This document shows, one piece after another, positions 31,310 through 39,740 of a stretch of DNA of 64,000 nucleotides (the first letter of the stretch is position 1; each line of letters begins with the position of its first letter). Under the pieces are notes generated by a model. That model was not told the origin of the DNA. It saw only the letters and a list, made by a program, of their open reading frames with translations, and searched no databases. Made by a program: the position numbers and the translations under genes. Origin of the DNA: Burkholderia seminalis DSM 23518 (GTDB lineage Bacteria; Pseudomonadota; Gammaproteobacteria; Burkholderiales; Burkholderiaceae). The stretch is from assembly GCF_902832885.1 (NCBI RefSeq), contig NZ_CADFDK010000010.1:124001-188000 (forward strand), read 5' to 3'.

Positions 31310-31324
31310 CGTGATTTTATCACG
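31310..31324 (-). promoter_or_regulatory. Palindrome over the probable yebC -10
   Basis: CGTGA-TTTTA-TCACG is a perfect 5+5 inverted repeat about 110 bases upstream of yebC. On the minus strand its centre reads GATAAAAT, which can act as a -10 (TAAAAT). An operator is possible; no regulator is assigned. Confidence 0.35.
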
Positions 31325-31416
31325 CGGCGACCGCCGGTTCGGGGCCGCCGCGCCTGGCCGAACGGCCGGGCAGGCCGTCGCGGACCGGACCGCGCGCCGC
31401 GCGGCCGTGCGGGCAC

Positions 31417-32067
31417 TCAGTTCTTGGTGCCGAACAGGCGGTCGCCCGCGTCGCCGAGGCCCGGCACGATGTACGCGTGCTCGTTCAGGTGCGAATCGAG
31501 CGACGCGACGAACAGCTTCACGTCCGGGTGCGCGTCCTGGAACACCTGGACGCCCTCGGGCGCGGCGACCAGCGCGACGAACATGATGTTCGCGGCCGGC
31601 ACGTTGCGGCGCTTGAGCACGTCGACCGCATGCACGGCCGAATAGCCGGTCGCGACCATCGGGTCGCACAGGATGAAGATGCGGTCTTCGAGGTCCGGCA
31701 GGCGCACCAGGTATTCGACCGGGCGGTGGTCCTCGGCGCGATACACGCCGATGTGGCCGACGCGTGCGGACGGCACCAGGTCGAGCAGGCCGTCCGACAT
31801 CCCGATGCCCGCGCGCAGCACGGGCACGATCGCGAGTTTCTTGCCCGCGATCACGGGCGCGTCGACTGCCACCAGCGGGGTTTCGACCCGTTTGGTCGTG
31901 ATCGGCAGGTTGCGGGTGATCTCGTAGCCCATCAGCAGCGTGATCTCGCGCAGCAGTTCGCGGAACGTGCGCGTGGACGTGTCCTTGTCGCGCATGTGCG
32001 TGAGCTTGTGCTGGATCAGCGGGTGATCGGTGATGAAGAGGTTCGGGAAACGGCTGTCCTGTTTCAT
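31417..32067 (-). CDS. upp: Uracil phosphoribosyltransferase
   Basis: 216 residues, a few more than E. coli Upp (208). The PRPP-binding motif is [12 protein letters not shown] near residue 132, and the uracil site is the C-terminal [16 protein letters not shown]. The TKRVETPL and [14 protein letters not shown] segments are typical. It salvages uracil to UMP in the cytosol. It is monocistronic or leads into yebC, and is divergent from the SDR gene at 32.3 kb. Confidence 0.97.
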
Positions 32068-32274
32068 GACGGAGGCGCCTTGGCGGCAAAAGGGGATCGG
32101 GGCGGCGGCGGGCGAACGCCGGCCGCCGCTTATGGCCGCAATTTTACCAAGGCGCGCCGCATGATCCGGATATTATCGACGTCTCACGACAATCCGCGCG
32201 CCGCGCCCGCCCGTTCGCCCGTCCACCGGCGCGGCGGGGCCGTCCCGGCGCGCGTCGCCACCAGGGAGTCGACG

Positions 32275-33054
32275 ATGGATCTCGGTATCGAAGGAAAGAC
32301 CGCGCTCGTATGCGCGGCGAGCAAGGGGCTCGGTCGCGGCTGCGCGGAAGCGCTGGCCGCCGAGGGCGTGAACCTCGTGATCGTCGCGCGCACGCGCGAC
32401 ACGCTGGAGGAAACCGCGGAGGAGATCCGCGCGGCGTCGAACGTGTCGATCACCCCGGTCGCGTGCGACATCACGACGCCGGAAGGCCGCGCGGCCGCGC
32501 TCGCCGCGTGCCCGCAACCGGACATTCTCGTGAACAATGCCGGCGGCCCGCCGCCCGGCGACTTCCGCGACTTCTCGCACGACGACTGGATCCGCGCGCT
32601 CGAGTCGAACATGCTGACGCCGATCGAGCTGATCCGCGCGACCCTCGACGGGATGATCGCGCGCCGCTTCGGCCGCATCGTCAACATCACCAGTTCCGCC
32701 GTGAAGGCGCCGATCGACGTGCTCGCGCTGTCGAACGGCGCGCGCTCGGGGCTGACCGGCTTCGTCGCGGGGCTGTCGCGCAAGGTCGCGGGCCAGGGCG
32801 TGACGATCAACAACCTGCTGCCGGGGCTGTTCGACACCGACCGGATCGCGACCACGCTCGCCGCCTCGGCGCGGGCGCAGGGCGTGACGGTCGACGACCT
32901 GCGCGCGCGGCGCACGAAGGACATCCCGGCCGGCCGCCTCGGCACGCGCGCCGAATTCGGCGCGGCATGCGCGTTCCTGTGCAGCGTGCATGCCGGCTAC
33001 ATCACCGGGCAGAACTGGCTGCTCGACGGCGGCGCGTATCCGGGCACGTTCTGA
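32275..33054 (+). CDS. SDR-fold protein lacking the catalytic Tyr-x3-Lys (BKR-like)
   Basis: 259 residues with AGGGAG six bases before the ATG. The Rossmann motif is AASKGLGRG (~14-22) and the NNAGG loop is at ~84. At the position of the SDR catalytic YxxxK, after [16 protein letters not shown], the sequence reads SNGAR: Ser replaces Tyr and Arg replaces Lys. This is known in a subgroup of beta-ketoacyl-reductase-like SDR proteins with incomplete active sites (recalled from conserved-domain models). It may be a non-standard dehydrogenase or a binding protein. mgsA follows 56 bases downstream. Confidence 0.85.
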   Translation: MDLGIEGKTALVCAASKGLGRGCAEALAAEGVNLVIVARTRDTLEETAEEIRAASNVSITPVACDITTPEGRAAALAACPQPDILVNNAGGPPPGDFRDFSHDDWIRALESNMLTPIELIRATLDGMIARRFGRIVNITSSAVKAPIDVLALSNGARSGLTGFVAGLSRKVAGQGVTINNLLPGLFDTDRIATTLAASARAQGVTVDDLRARRTKDIPAGRLGTRAEFGAACAFLCSVHAGYITGQNWLLDGGAYPGTF

Positions 33055-33110
33055 CGCGCGGCTTTTCGATTCACGATCACGACAACAACCGGACGACGAA
33101 GGAACTGGAG

Positions 33111-33503
33111 ATGAGCAAACCCCGCATCGCATTGATTGCGCACGACGCGAAGAAGGACGAGATCGTCGCGCTCGCGGGCGAATACCGCGCGACGCTCGCG
33201 CAATGCCGGCTGGTCGGGACGGGCACGACGGGCGGCCGCATCGCGGCCGCGCACGGGCTCGAGGTCGAGCGCAAGCTGTCGGGCCCGCTCGGCGGCGACC
33301 TGCAGATCGGCGCGGAACTGGCCGAGGGCCGCGTCGACATCGTCGTGTTCCTGCGCGATCCGATGACCGCGCAGCCGCACGATCCCGACATCACCGCGCT
33401 CGTGCGCGCGTGCGACGTGCACGACGTGCCGGTCGCGACCAACGTCGCCACCGCGCGGATGCTGCTCGACGACCTGGCGCGCACCATGCAGGACGTGTGC
33501 TAG
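33111..33503 (+). CDS. mgsA: Methylglyoxal synthase
   Basis: 130 residues, near the 152 of E. coli MgsA and typical for short members. It has [13 protein letters not shown] at the start, the GTGTTGGRI phosphate loop, [13 protein letters not shown], and the catalytic aspartate region [14 protein letters not shown]. It turns dihydroxyacetone phosphate into methylglyoxal and phosphate, a bypass when phosphate is short. AAGGA lies ahead of the ATG. Its function may relate to the SDR or quinone-reductase genes on either side only by co-orientation. Confidence 0.95.
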   Translation: MSKPRIALIAHDAKKDEIVALAGEYRATLAQCRLVGTGTTGGRIAAAHGLEVERKLSGPLGGDLQIGAELAEGRVDIVVFLRDPMTAQPHDPDITALVRACDVHDVPVATNVATARMLLDDLARTMQDVC

Positions 33504-33680
33504 GCGCGGGCCGCGCCCGATTGCCCCTGCCGGCGGCAGGGCCATGCACGCACGGCGGCAACGCGCGAGAATCGTGCGTCTCGATGCGCACCCGCAGCCC
33601 GGTTCCTGGATGAACCGGCCGGCCCGCGCATCGGCGACCCGGATTTTTTCCTGACCGATAGACAGACGAGGAGCGAAACG

Positions 33681-34655
33681 ATGCCGAAAGCAATCCGATA
33701 CGACCAGCCGGGCGGCCCGGAGGTGATGAAGTGGGTCGATGTCGAGGTCGGCGAGCCGCAGGCGGGCGAAGTCCGCATCCGGCAGCACGCGGTCGGGCTC
33801 AACTACATCGACGTGTATTTCCGCACCGGCCTTTATCCGCAACCGCTGCCCGGCGGCCTCGGGATGGAGGCGGCGGGCGAGGTGACGGCCGTCGGCGACG
33901 GCGTGACCGCGTTCAAGGTCGGCGACCGCGTGGCGTATGTCGGGCAGCCGCCCGGCGCGTATGCGCAGGAGCGCGTGATGCCGGTCGGGCGGCTCGTGAA
34001 GCTGCCGGACGGCATCGGCTACGACGATGCGGCATCGGTGATGCTGCAGGGCCTGACCGCGCACTACCTGCTGCGTCGCACGTACCCGGTGAAGGCCGGC
34101 GACACGATCCTGATCCACGCGGCGGCCGGCGGCGTCGGCCTGCTCGTGTGCCAGTGGGCGAAGGCGCTCGGCGCGACCGTGATCGGGACGGTCGGTTCCG
34201 ACGAAAAGGCCGCGCTCGCGAAGGCGCACGGCTGCGATCACCCGATCGTCTACACGCGCGAGAACTTCACGCAGCGCGTGAAGGAGATCACGCACGGCGC
34301 GGGCGTGCCGGTCGTCTACGATTCGATCGGCAAGGACACCTACATCGGCTCGCTCGACTGCCTCGCGCCGCTCGGTTATTTCGTCAGCTTCGGCAACGCG
34401 TCGGGCCCGCTGCCGCCGATCGATTCGAAGGAGTTCTCGTCGCGCGGGTCGCTGTTCTTCACGCGACCGACGCTGTTCTCGTACATCGCGAAGCGCGCCG
34501 ATCTCGAATCCGCGGCCGCCGAGCTGTTCGACGTGATCCTGTCGGGCAAGGTGAAGACCAGCATCAACCAGCGTTATCCGCTCGCGGAAGTCGGCCGCGC
34601 GCATGCCGAGCTCGAAGCGCGCAAGACCACCGGCTCGACGATCCTCGTTCCCTGA
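33681..34655 (+). CDS. NADPH:quinone oxidoreductase (QorA-like MDR protein)
   Basis: 324 residues with GAGGAG before the ATG. It is a zinc-free medium-chain dehydrogenase/reductase: an N-terminal GroES-like domain (VGLNYIDVYFRTGLYP), the NADPH-binding AAAGGVGLLVCQWAK at ~150, and the quinone-reductase signature around KPVKAGDTILIHAA-like residues. The zinc ligands of alcohol dehydrogenases are absent, as in Qor proteins. It reduces quinones by one electron in the cytosol. It is separate from mgsA (177-base gap) and upstream of kdp. Confidence 0.9.
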   Translation: MPKAIRYDQPGGPEVMKWVDVEVGEPQAGEVRIRQHAVGLNYIDVYFRTGLYPQPLPGGLGMEAAGEVTAVGDGVTAFKVGDRVAYVGQPPGAYAQERVMPVGRLVKLPDGIGYDDAASVMLQGLTAHYLLRRTYPVKAGDTILIHAAAGGVGLLVCQWAKALGATVIGTVGSDEKAALAKAHGCDHPIVYTRENFTQRVKEITHGAGVPVVYDSIGKDTYIGSLDCLAPLGYFVSFGNASGPLPPIDSKEFSSRGSLFFTRPTLFSYIAKRADLESAAAELFDVILSGKVKTSINQRYPLAEVGRAHAELEARKTTGSTILVP

Positions 34656-34750
34656 CCCGATTCTCCGTGCCGGCGCCGCGCCGGCACGCGCCCTCGCGGG
34701 CGGCGCCCCGGCGCCGCCCGTCCCGCCTTCCGGTTCGCTTCGTCCGCGTG

Positions 34751-34767
34751 TTTACACGTTTTTTATA
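34751..34767 (+). promoter_or_regulatory. Candidate KdpE operator upstream of kdp
   Basis: TTTACA (34751-34756), five bases, then TTTATA (34762-34767) stand out as a T/A-rich patch in GC-rich DNA. The two half-sites match those I recall for the enterobacterial kdp operator, with the same 5-base spacing but in the opposite order. A TTGACC at 34783-34788 with CATAAG at 34808-34813 may be the promoter (19-base spacing). Inference from pattern only. Confidence 0.45.
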
Positions 34768-34851
34768 TCCGCCCCGATACCTTTGACCCGTCCTTTACGT
34801 GCGTTCCCATAAGGTTCTAGTCGTCTGATTTCGACGACGGAGAACACAAAA

Positions 34852-34959
34852 ATGGATGGGGTTTTCATCGGCGCTCTGGTGCTCTTCACCACGCTGATCC
34901 TCGGCTTGGTTGCCGGTTGCGACAAGCTCGTGCAATACGGTCGCGGGGGGCGGGCATGA
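34852..34959 (+). CDS. Small membrane peptide at the head of the kdp operon
   Basis: 35 residues: one hydrophobic helix ([19 protein letters not shown], residues 4-22) followed by [13 protein letters not shown], a basic tail. GGAGA lies 8 bases before the ATG, and its stop overlaps the kdpF ATG by four bases (ATGA), so it is very probably translated and coupled to kdpF. Similar short proteins with a Gly/Ala-Cys-x-Arg/Lys-Leu ending stand before kdpF in other bacteria, as I recall, but I know no assigned name or function. It could help assembly or regulation of the Kdp complex. Confidence 0.72.
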   Translation: MDGVFIGALVLFTTLILGLVAGCDKLVQYGRGGRA

Positions 34960-35048
34960 CCTGGATGCTTTGGCTGGCGGGCGCCTCGACGGCCCTGCTG
35001 TTCGCGTATCTCGTCTTTGCGCTGCTGCGCGCGGAGGACATCGAATGA
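34956..35048 (+). CDS. kdpF: Potassium-transporting ATPase subunit KdpF
   Basis: 30 residues, a single membrane helix ([20 protein letters not shown]) followed by RAEDIE, the usual KdpF layout. KdpF stabilises the KdpABC complex in the inner membrane, between KdpA and KdpB. Both ends overlap neighbours by four bases (ATGA with the small upstream ORF and ATGA with kdpA). Confidence 0.88.
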   Translation: MTWMLWLAGASTALLFAYLVFALLRAEDIE

Positions 35049-36850
35049 ACGCGAACAACCTGTTGCAGACGCTGCTGTTCATCGTCGTGCTGCTCGCGGC
35101 GGCCGTGCCGGTCGCGCGCTACCTGAGCGCGGTGATGGACGGCAGCTCGCGCGTCGTGCGCGTGTTCGGGCCGCTCGAACGCGCGCTGTACCGCATTGCC
35201 GGCGTCGATGCCGGCAGCGAGATGAACTGGAAACAGTACGCGATCGCGACGATCGCGTTCAACGCGCTCGGCGCGCTGTTCCTCTACGGCCTGTTGCGCC
35301 TGCAGGGCCTCCTGCCCGGCAACCCGCAGCAATTCGGCGCGATGACGGTCGACGGCGCGTTCAACACGGCCGTCAGCTTCGTCACCAACACGAACTGGCA
35401 GGACTACACGCCCGAGCAGACCGTCAGCTACCTGACGCAGATGCTCGGCCTGACCGTGCAGAACTTCCTGTCGGCGGCGACCGGCATCGTCGTCGTGATC
35501 GCGCTGATCCGCGGCTTCGCACGTCACACCGCGCAGACGATCGGCAACTTCTGGGTCGACCTGACGCGCGTGACGATGTACGTGCTCGTGCCGATGTCGG
35601 TCGTGATCGCCGCGCTGCTGATGAGCCAGGGCGTGATCCAGAACATGAAGGCCTACCAGGACGTGCCGGTGCTGCAGACGAGCACCTACGCGGCGCCGAA
35701 GCTCGACGCGCAGGGCAATCCGGTGAAGGACGACAAGGGGAATGCGGTCACGGTGCCGACGCCGCTGACCAGGCAGACGCTCGCGATGGGTCCGGTCGCG
35801 TCGCAGGAAGCGATCAAGATGCTCGGCACCAACGGCGGCGGATTCTTCAACGCGAACTCCGCCCATCCGTACGAGAACCCGACGCCGTTCGCGAACTTCA
35901 TCCAGATCTTCGCGATCCTGATCATTCCTGCCGCGCTGTGTCTCGTGTTCGGCCGCATGATCGGCGACCGCCGGCAGGGCATCGCGGTGCTCGCGGCGAT
36001 GACGGTCGCGTTCGTGATCGCGATCGGCGTCGAGGTGAATGCCGAGCAGGGCGGCAACCCGACGCTCGCCGCGCTGCACGTCGATCAGTCGGCAAGCGCG
36101 CTGCAGCCGGGCGGCAACATGGAAGGCAAGGAAACGCGCTTCGGCATCGCGCAGACCGGCATCTTCACGGTCGCGACGACGGCCGCGTCGTGCGGCGCGG
36201 TCGACACGATGCACGATTCGCTGACGCCGCTCGGCGGCCTCGTGCCGATGCTGCTGATGCAGCTGGGCGAGGTGGTCTACGGCGGGGTCGGTTCGGGCCT
36301 CTACGGGATGCTCGTGTTCGCGCTGCTCGCGGTGTTCGTCGCGGGCCTGATGATCGGCCGCACGCCGGAGTACGTCGGCAAGAAGATCGAGGCGTACGAG
36401 ATGAAGATGGTGTCGATCGTCGTATTGCTCACGCCGCTGCTCGTGCTGGTCGGCACGTCGATCGCCGTGCTCGCCGATGCGGGCAAGGCCGGCATCGCGA
36501 ATCCCGGCCCGCACGGCTTCTCGGAAATCCTGTACGCGTTCAGCTCGGCCGCGAACAACAACGGCAGCGCGTTCGCGGGCCTGACGGTCGGCACGCCGTT
36601 CTACAACTGGATGACCGCGATCGCGATGTGGTTCGGCCGCTTCGGCACGATCGTGCCGGTGCTGGCGATCGCCGGTTCGCTCGCCGCGAAGAAGCGCATC
36701 GCGGTGACGAGCGGCACGCTGCCGACGCACGGTCCGCTGTTCGTCGTGCTGCTGCTGGGCACCGTGCTGCTGGTGGGCGCGCTGACCTACGTGCCGGCGC
36801 TCGCGCTCGGCCCGGGCGTCGAGCACCTGATGATGTGGCTGGGCGCATGA
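35045..36850 (+). CDS. kdpA: Potassium-transporting ATPase potassium-binding subunit KdpA
   Basis: 601 residues (E. coli 557). It has ten or more membrane helices and the selectivity-filter-like repeats of the SKT superfamily: SFVTNTNWQ near residue 115, [16 protein letters not shown] near 260, [10 protein letters not shown] near 380 and [10 protein letters not shown] near 500. The loop at ~205-255 holds an insert ([17 protein letters not shown] region), which accounts for part of the extra length. KdpA takes up K+ with high affinity and passes it to KdpB. Its start overlaps the kdpF stop. Confidence 0.97.
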   Translation: MNANNLLQTLLFIVVLLAAAVPVARYLSAVMDGSSRVVRVFGPLERALYRIAGVDAGSEMNWKQYAIATIAFNALGALFLYGLLRLQGLLPGNPQQFGAMTVDGAFNTAVSFVTNTNWQDYTPEQTVSYLTQMLGLTVQNFLSAATGIVVVIALIRGFARHTAQTIGNFWVDLTRVTMYVLVPMSVVIAALLMSQGVIQNMKAYQDVPVLQTSTYAAPKLDAQGNPVKDDKGNAVTVPTPLTRQTLAMGPVASQEAIKMLGTNGGGFFNANSAHPYENPTPFANFIQIFAILIIPAALCLVFGRMIGDRRQGIAVLAAMTVAFVIAIGVEVNAEQGGNPTLAALHVDQSASALQPGGNMEGKETRFGIAQTGIFTVATTAASCGAVDTMHDSLTPLGGLVPMLLMQLGEVVYGGVGSGLYGMLVFALLAVFVAGLMIGRTPEYVGKKIEAYEMKMVSIVVLLTPLLVLVGTSIAVLADAGKAGIANPGPHGFSEILYAFSSAANNNGSAFAGLTVGTPFYNWMTAIAMWFGRFGTIVPVLAIAGSLAAKKRIAVTSGTLPTHGPLFVVLLLGTVLLVGALTYVPALALGPGVEHLMMWLGA

Positions 36851-36896
36851 CGCGCGGCGACACGTTGAAAAGACTGAAGAGATTGAAGAGATCGCA

Positions 36897-38981
36897 ATGA
36901 CTCAACATTCCGCAACACGGTCCATGTTCGATCCGGCGCTGCTGCGCCCGGCGATCGTGGACTCGTTCAAGAAACTCACGCCGCGCACGCAGTTCCGCAA
37001 CCCGGTGATGTTCTGCGTGTACGTCGGCAGCATCCTGACCACGATCCTGTGGATCGCGGCGCTCGCCGGCCAGGCCGAGGCGCCCGCGGGCTTCATCCTC
37101 GCGATCGCGCTGTGGCTGTGGTTCACCGTGCTGTTCGCGAACTTCGCCGAGGCGCTTGCCGAAGGGCGCTCGAAAGCGCAGGCCGCGTCGCTGCGCAGCG
37201 CGAAGAAGGACGTGATGGCGAAGAAGCTCAACGAGCCGCATCCGAAGTCGCCGATCCGCGTCACGACCGCGTCGGATCTGCGTAAGGGCGACGTCGTGCT
37301 GGTCGAGGCCGGCGACGTGATCCCGGCCGACGGCGAGGTCGTCGACGGCGTCGCGTCGGTCGACGAATCGGCGATCACCGGCGAATCCGCGCCGGTGATC
37401 CGCGAATCGGGCGGCGACTTCTCGTCGGTGACGGGCGGCACGCGCGTGCTGTCCGACTGGATCGTCGTCAAGGTCACCGCGAACCCGGGCGAGGCGTTCC
37501 TCGACCGGATGATCGCGATGGTCGAAGGCGCGAAGCGCAAGAAGACGCCGAACGAGATCGCGCTGACGATCCTGCTGGTCGCGCTGACGATCGTGATGCT
37601 GCTCGCCACGGCGACGCTGCTGCCGTTCTCGATGTTCTCGGTCGATGCGATGAAGGCCGGCCACGTGGTGACGATCACCGCGCTCGTCGCGCTGCTCGTG
37701 TGCCTGATCCCGACGACGATCGGCGGCTTGCTGTCCGCGATCGGCGTGGCGGGGATGAGCCGGATGATGCAGGCGAACGTGATCGCGACGTCGGGCCGCG
37801 CGGTGGAAGCGGCCGGCGACGTCGACGTGCTGCTGCTCGACAAGACCGGCACGATCACGCTCGGCAACCGCCAGGCGTCGACGTTCGTGCCGGCGCTGGG
37901 CGTGACCGAGGAAGCGCTGGCCGACGCCGCGCAACTGTCGTCGCTCGCCGACGAAACGCCGGAAGGCCGCAGCATCGTCGTGCTCGCGAAGGAGCGCTTC
38001 AACATCCGCCAGCGCGACATGGCGCAACTGCACGCGACGTTCCTCGGCTTTTCCGCGCAGACGAGGATGAGCGGCGTCGACCTGCCGGGCCGCGAGATCC
38101 GCAAGGGCGCGGCCGACGCGATCCGCCGCTACGTCGAGGCGCATGGCAGCCGCTTCCCGGAAGACGTGCGCCGCGCGGTGGACGACGTCGCGCGCCGCGG
38201 CAGCACGCCGCTCGTCGTGGCCGACCTGCACGAAGGGGCGGCGCGCGTGCTCGGCGTGATCGAGCTGAAGGACATCGTGAAGGGCGGCATCAAGGAGCGC
38301 TTCGCGGAGCTGCGCAAGATGGGCATCAAGACCGTGATGGTGACGGGCGACAACCGGCTGACGGCCGCGGCGATCGCGGCGGAAGCGGGCGTCGACGACT
38401 TCCTCGCGGAAGCGACGCCGGAAACCAAGCTCGCGACGATCCGCGAGCACCAGGCGGCCGGGCGGCTCGTCGCGATGACGGGCGACGGCACGAACGACGC
38501 GCCGGCGCTCGCGCAGGCCGACGTGGCCGTCGCGATGAATACGGGCACGCAGGCCGCGAAGGAAGCCGGCAACATGGTCGACCTCGACTCGAACCCGACG
38601 AAGCTGATCGAGATCGTCGAGATCGGCAAGCAGATGCTGATGACGCGCGGCTCGCTGACGACGTTCTCGATCGCGAACGACATCGCGAAGTACTTCGCGA
38701 TCATCCCGGCCGCGTTCGTGACGACCTACCCGCAATTGCGCGTGCTCGACATCATGCACCTGACGTCGCCGGCGTCCGCGATCCTGTCGGCGGTGATCTT
38801 CAACGCGCTGATCATCGTCGCGCTGATCCCGCTCGCTCTGAAGGGCGTCACGTACCGGCCGCTCGGTGCCGCGTCGCTGCTGCGCCGCAACCTGCTGGTC
38901 TACGGTCTCGGCGGCGTGCTGCTGCCGTTCCCGTTCATCAAGCTGATCGACATGGCGCTCGCCGCACTCGGCTGGGCCTGA
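36897..38981 (+). CDS. kdpB: Potassium-transporting ATPase ATP-binding subunit KdpB
   Basis: 694 residues, a P-type ATPase. The phosphorylated aspartate is Asp315 in [17 protein letters not shown] is the A-domain TGES loop (~160), [20 protein letters not shown] the hinge, and a [13 protein letters not shown] segment lies at the N-terminal membrane region. It drives K+ uptake by ATP hydrolysis. It begins 46 bases after kdpA; the gap has a run of repeated AGAYTGAA-like bases (AAGACTGAAGAGATTGAAGA) but no terminator. Confidence 0.98.
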   Translation: MTQHSATRSMFDPALLRPAIVDSFKKLTPRTQFRNPVMFCVYVGSILTTILWIAALAGQAEAPAGFILAIALWLWFTVLFANFAEALAEGRSKAQAASLRSAKKDVMAKKLNEPHPKSPIRVTTASDLRKGDVVLVEAGDVIPADGEVVDGVASVDESAITGESAPVIRESGGDFSSVTGGTRVLSDWIVVKVTANPGEAFLDRMIAMVEGAKRKKTPNEIALTILLVALTIVMLLATATLLPFSMFSVDAMKAGHVVTITALVALLVCLIPTTIGGLLSAIGVAGMSRMMQANVIATSGRAVEAAGDVDVLLLDKTGTITLGNRQASTFVPALGVTEEALADAAQLSSLADETPEGRSIVVLAKERFNIRQRDMAQLHATFLGFSAQTRMSGVDLPGREIRKGAADAIRRYVEAHGSRFPEDVRRAVDDVARRGSTPLVVADLHEGAARVLGVIELKDIVKGGIKERFAELRKMGIKTVMVTGDNRLTAAAIAAEAGVDDFLAEATPETKLATIREHQAAGRLVAMTGDGTNDAPALAQADVAVAMNTGTQAAKEAGNMVDLDSNPTKLIEIVEIGKQMLMTRGSLTTFSIANDIAKYFAIIPAAFVTTYPQLRVLDIMHLTSPASAILSAVIFNALIIVALIPLALKGVTYRPLGAASLLRRNLLVYGLGGVLLPFPFIKLIDMALAALGWA

Positions 38982-39006
38982 GCCGGCCGTCCTTGAAGGA
39001 AACATC

Positions 39007-39588
39007 ATGAAAACGTTGATTCGCCCGCTCGTCGTGCTCTTTGTGGTCCTGACCGCCGTGACGGGCCTGGCCTACCCGGCCGTGATGACCGTGTTCGGCC
39101 AGGCCGTGTTCCCGTCGCAGGCGAACGGCAGCCTGATCGAGAAGAACGGCCAGGCGGTCGGCTCCGCGCTGATCGGCCAGTCGTTCGATGCGCCGAAGTA
39201 TTTCTGGGGCCGGCTGTCGGCCACCGCGCCGATGCCGTACAACGCGACCGGCTCCGGCGGCTCGAACCTCGGCCCGCTGAATCCGTCGCTCGCCGACCAG
39301 GTGAAGGGGCGCATCGCCGCGCTGCGCGACGCCGGGACCGACATGTCGAAGCCTGTGCCGGTCGACCTCGTGACGGCGTCGGCGAGCGGTCTCGATCCGG
39401 AGATCACGCCGGCTGCGGCCGCATACCAGGTCGAACGCGTTGCAAAGGCGCGCAACCTGACGCCGGACGCGGTCGCGCAGCTGGTCGCCGCGAACACGAC
39501 GGGCCGCCAGTTCGGCGTGCTCGGCGAGCCGCGCGTGAACGTGCTGAAGCTGAACCTCGCGCTCGACGCGGCGCAGGCCGCGCACTGA
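39007..39588 (+). CDS. kdpC: Potassium-transporting ATPase subunit KdpC
   Basis: 193 residues, with one N-terminal membrane helix ([18 protein letters not shown]) and a periplasmic domain with [19 protein letters not shown] and the [18 protein letters not shown] motif, all diagnostic of KdpC. It stabilises the KdpA-KdpB interface. It starts 25 bases after kdpB. Two hairpins follow it, separating the pump genes from kdpDE. Confidence 0.97.
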   Translation: MKTLIRPLVVLFVVLTAVTGLAYPAVMTVFGQAVFPSQANGSLIEKNGQAVGSALIGQSFDAPKYFWGRLSATAPMPYNATGSGGSNLGPLNPSLADQVKGRIAALRDAGTDMSKPVPVDLVTASASGLDPEITPAAAAYQVERVAKARNLTPDAVAQLVAANTTGRQFGVLGEPRVNVLKLNLALDAAQAAH

Positions 39589-39607
39589 TTCGGGTACCCG
39601 ACGACCG

Positions 39608-39672
39608 GCGTCCGGCGCGGCATGACCCGCGCCGGACGCATTCATTCCCGACGGCGCATGCGCCGTCTTTGC
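39608..39672 (+). terminator. Tandem hairpins between kdpC and kdpD
   Basis: The first is a perfect 13-bp stem (GCGTCCGGCGCGG at 39608-39620 with CCGCGCCGGACGC at 39627-39639). The second is the perfect palindrome GACGGCGCATGCGCCGTC (39650-39667) followed by TTTGCCTTTT. The second is terminator-like; together they could uncouple kdpDE expression from the pump genes. Confidence 0.65.
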
Positions 39673-39740
39673 CTTTTGCGGCGATTTGGCACAACAATGC
39701 TCGTACTCGCGCGCATCCGGGCGCTCCGCTTTCCTGACGC

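Noticed and set aside
33526-33541. Inverted repeat CCTGCCG/CGGCAGG after mgsA as a terminator
   Set aside because: Good stem but a one-base loop and no T tract; not reported as a terminator.
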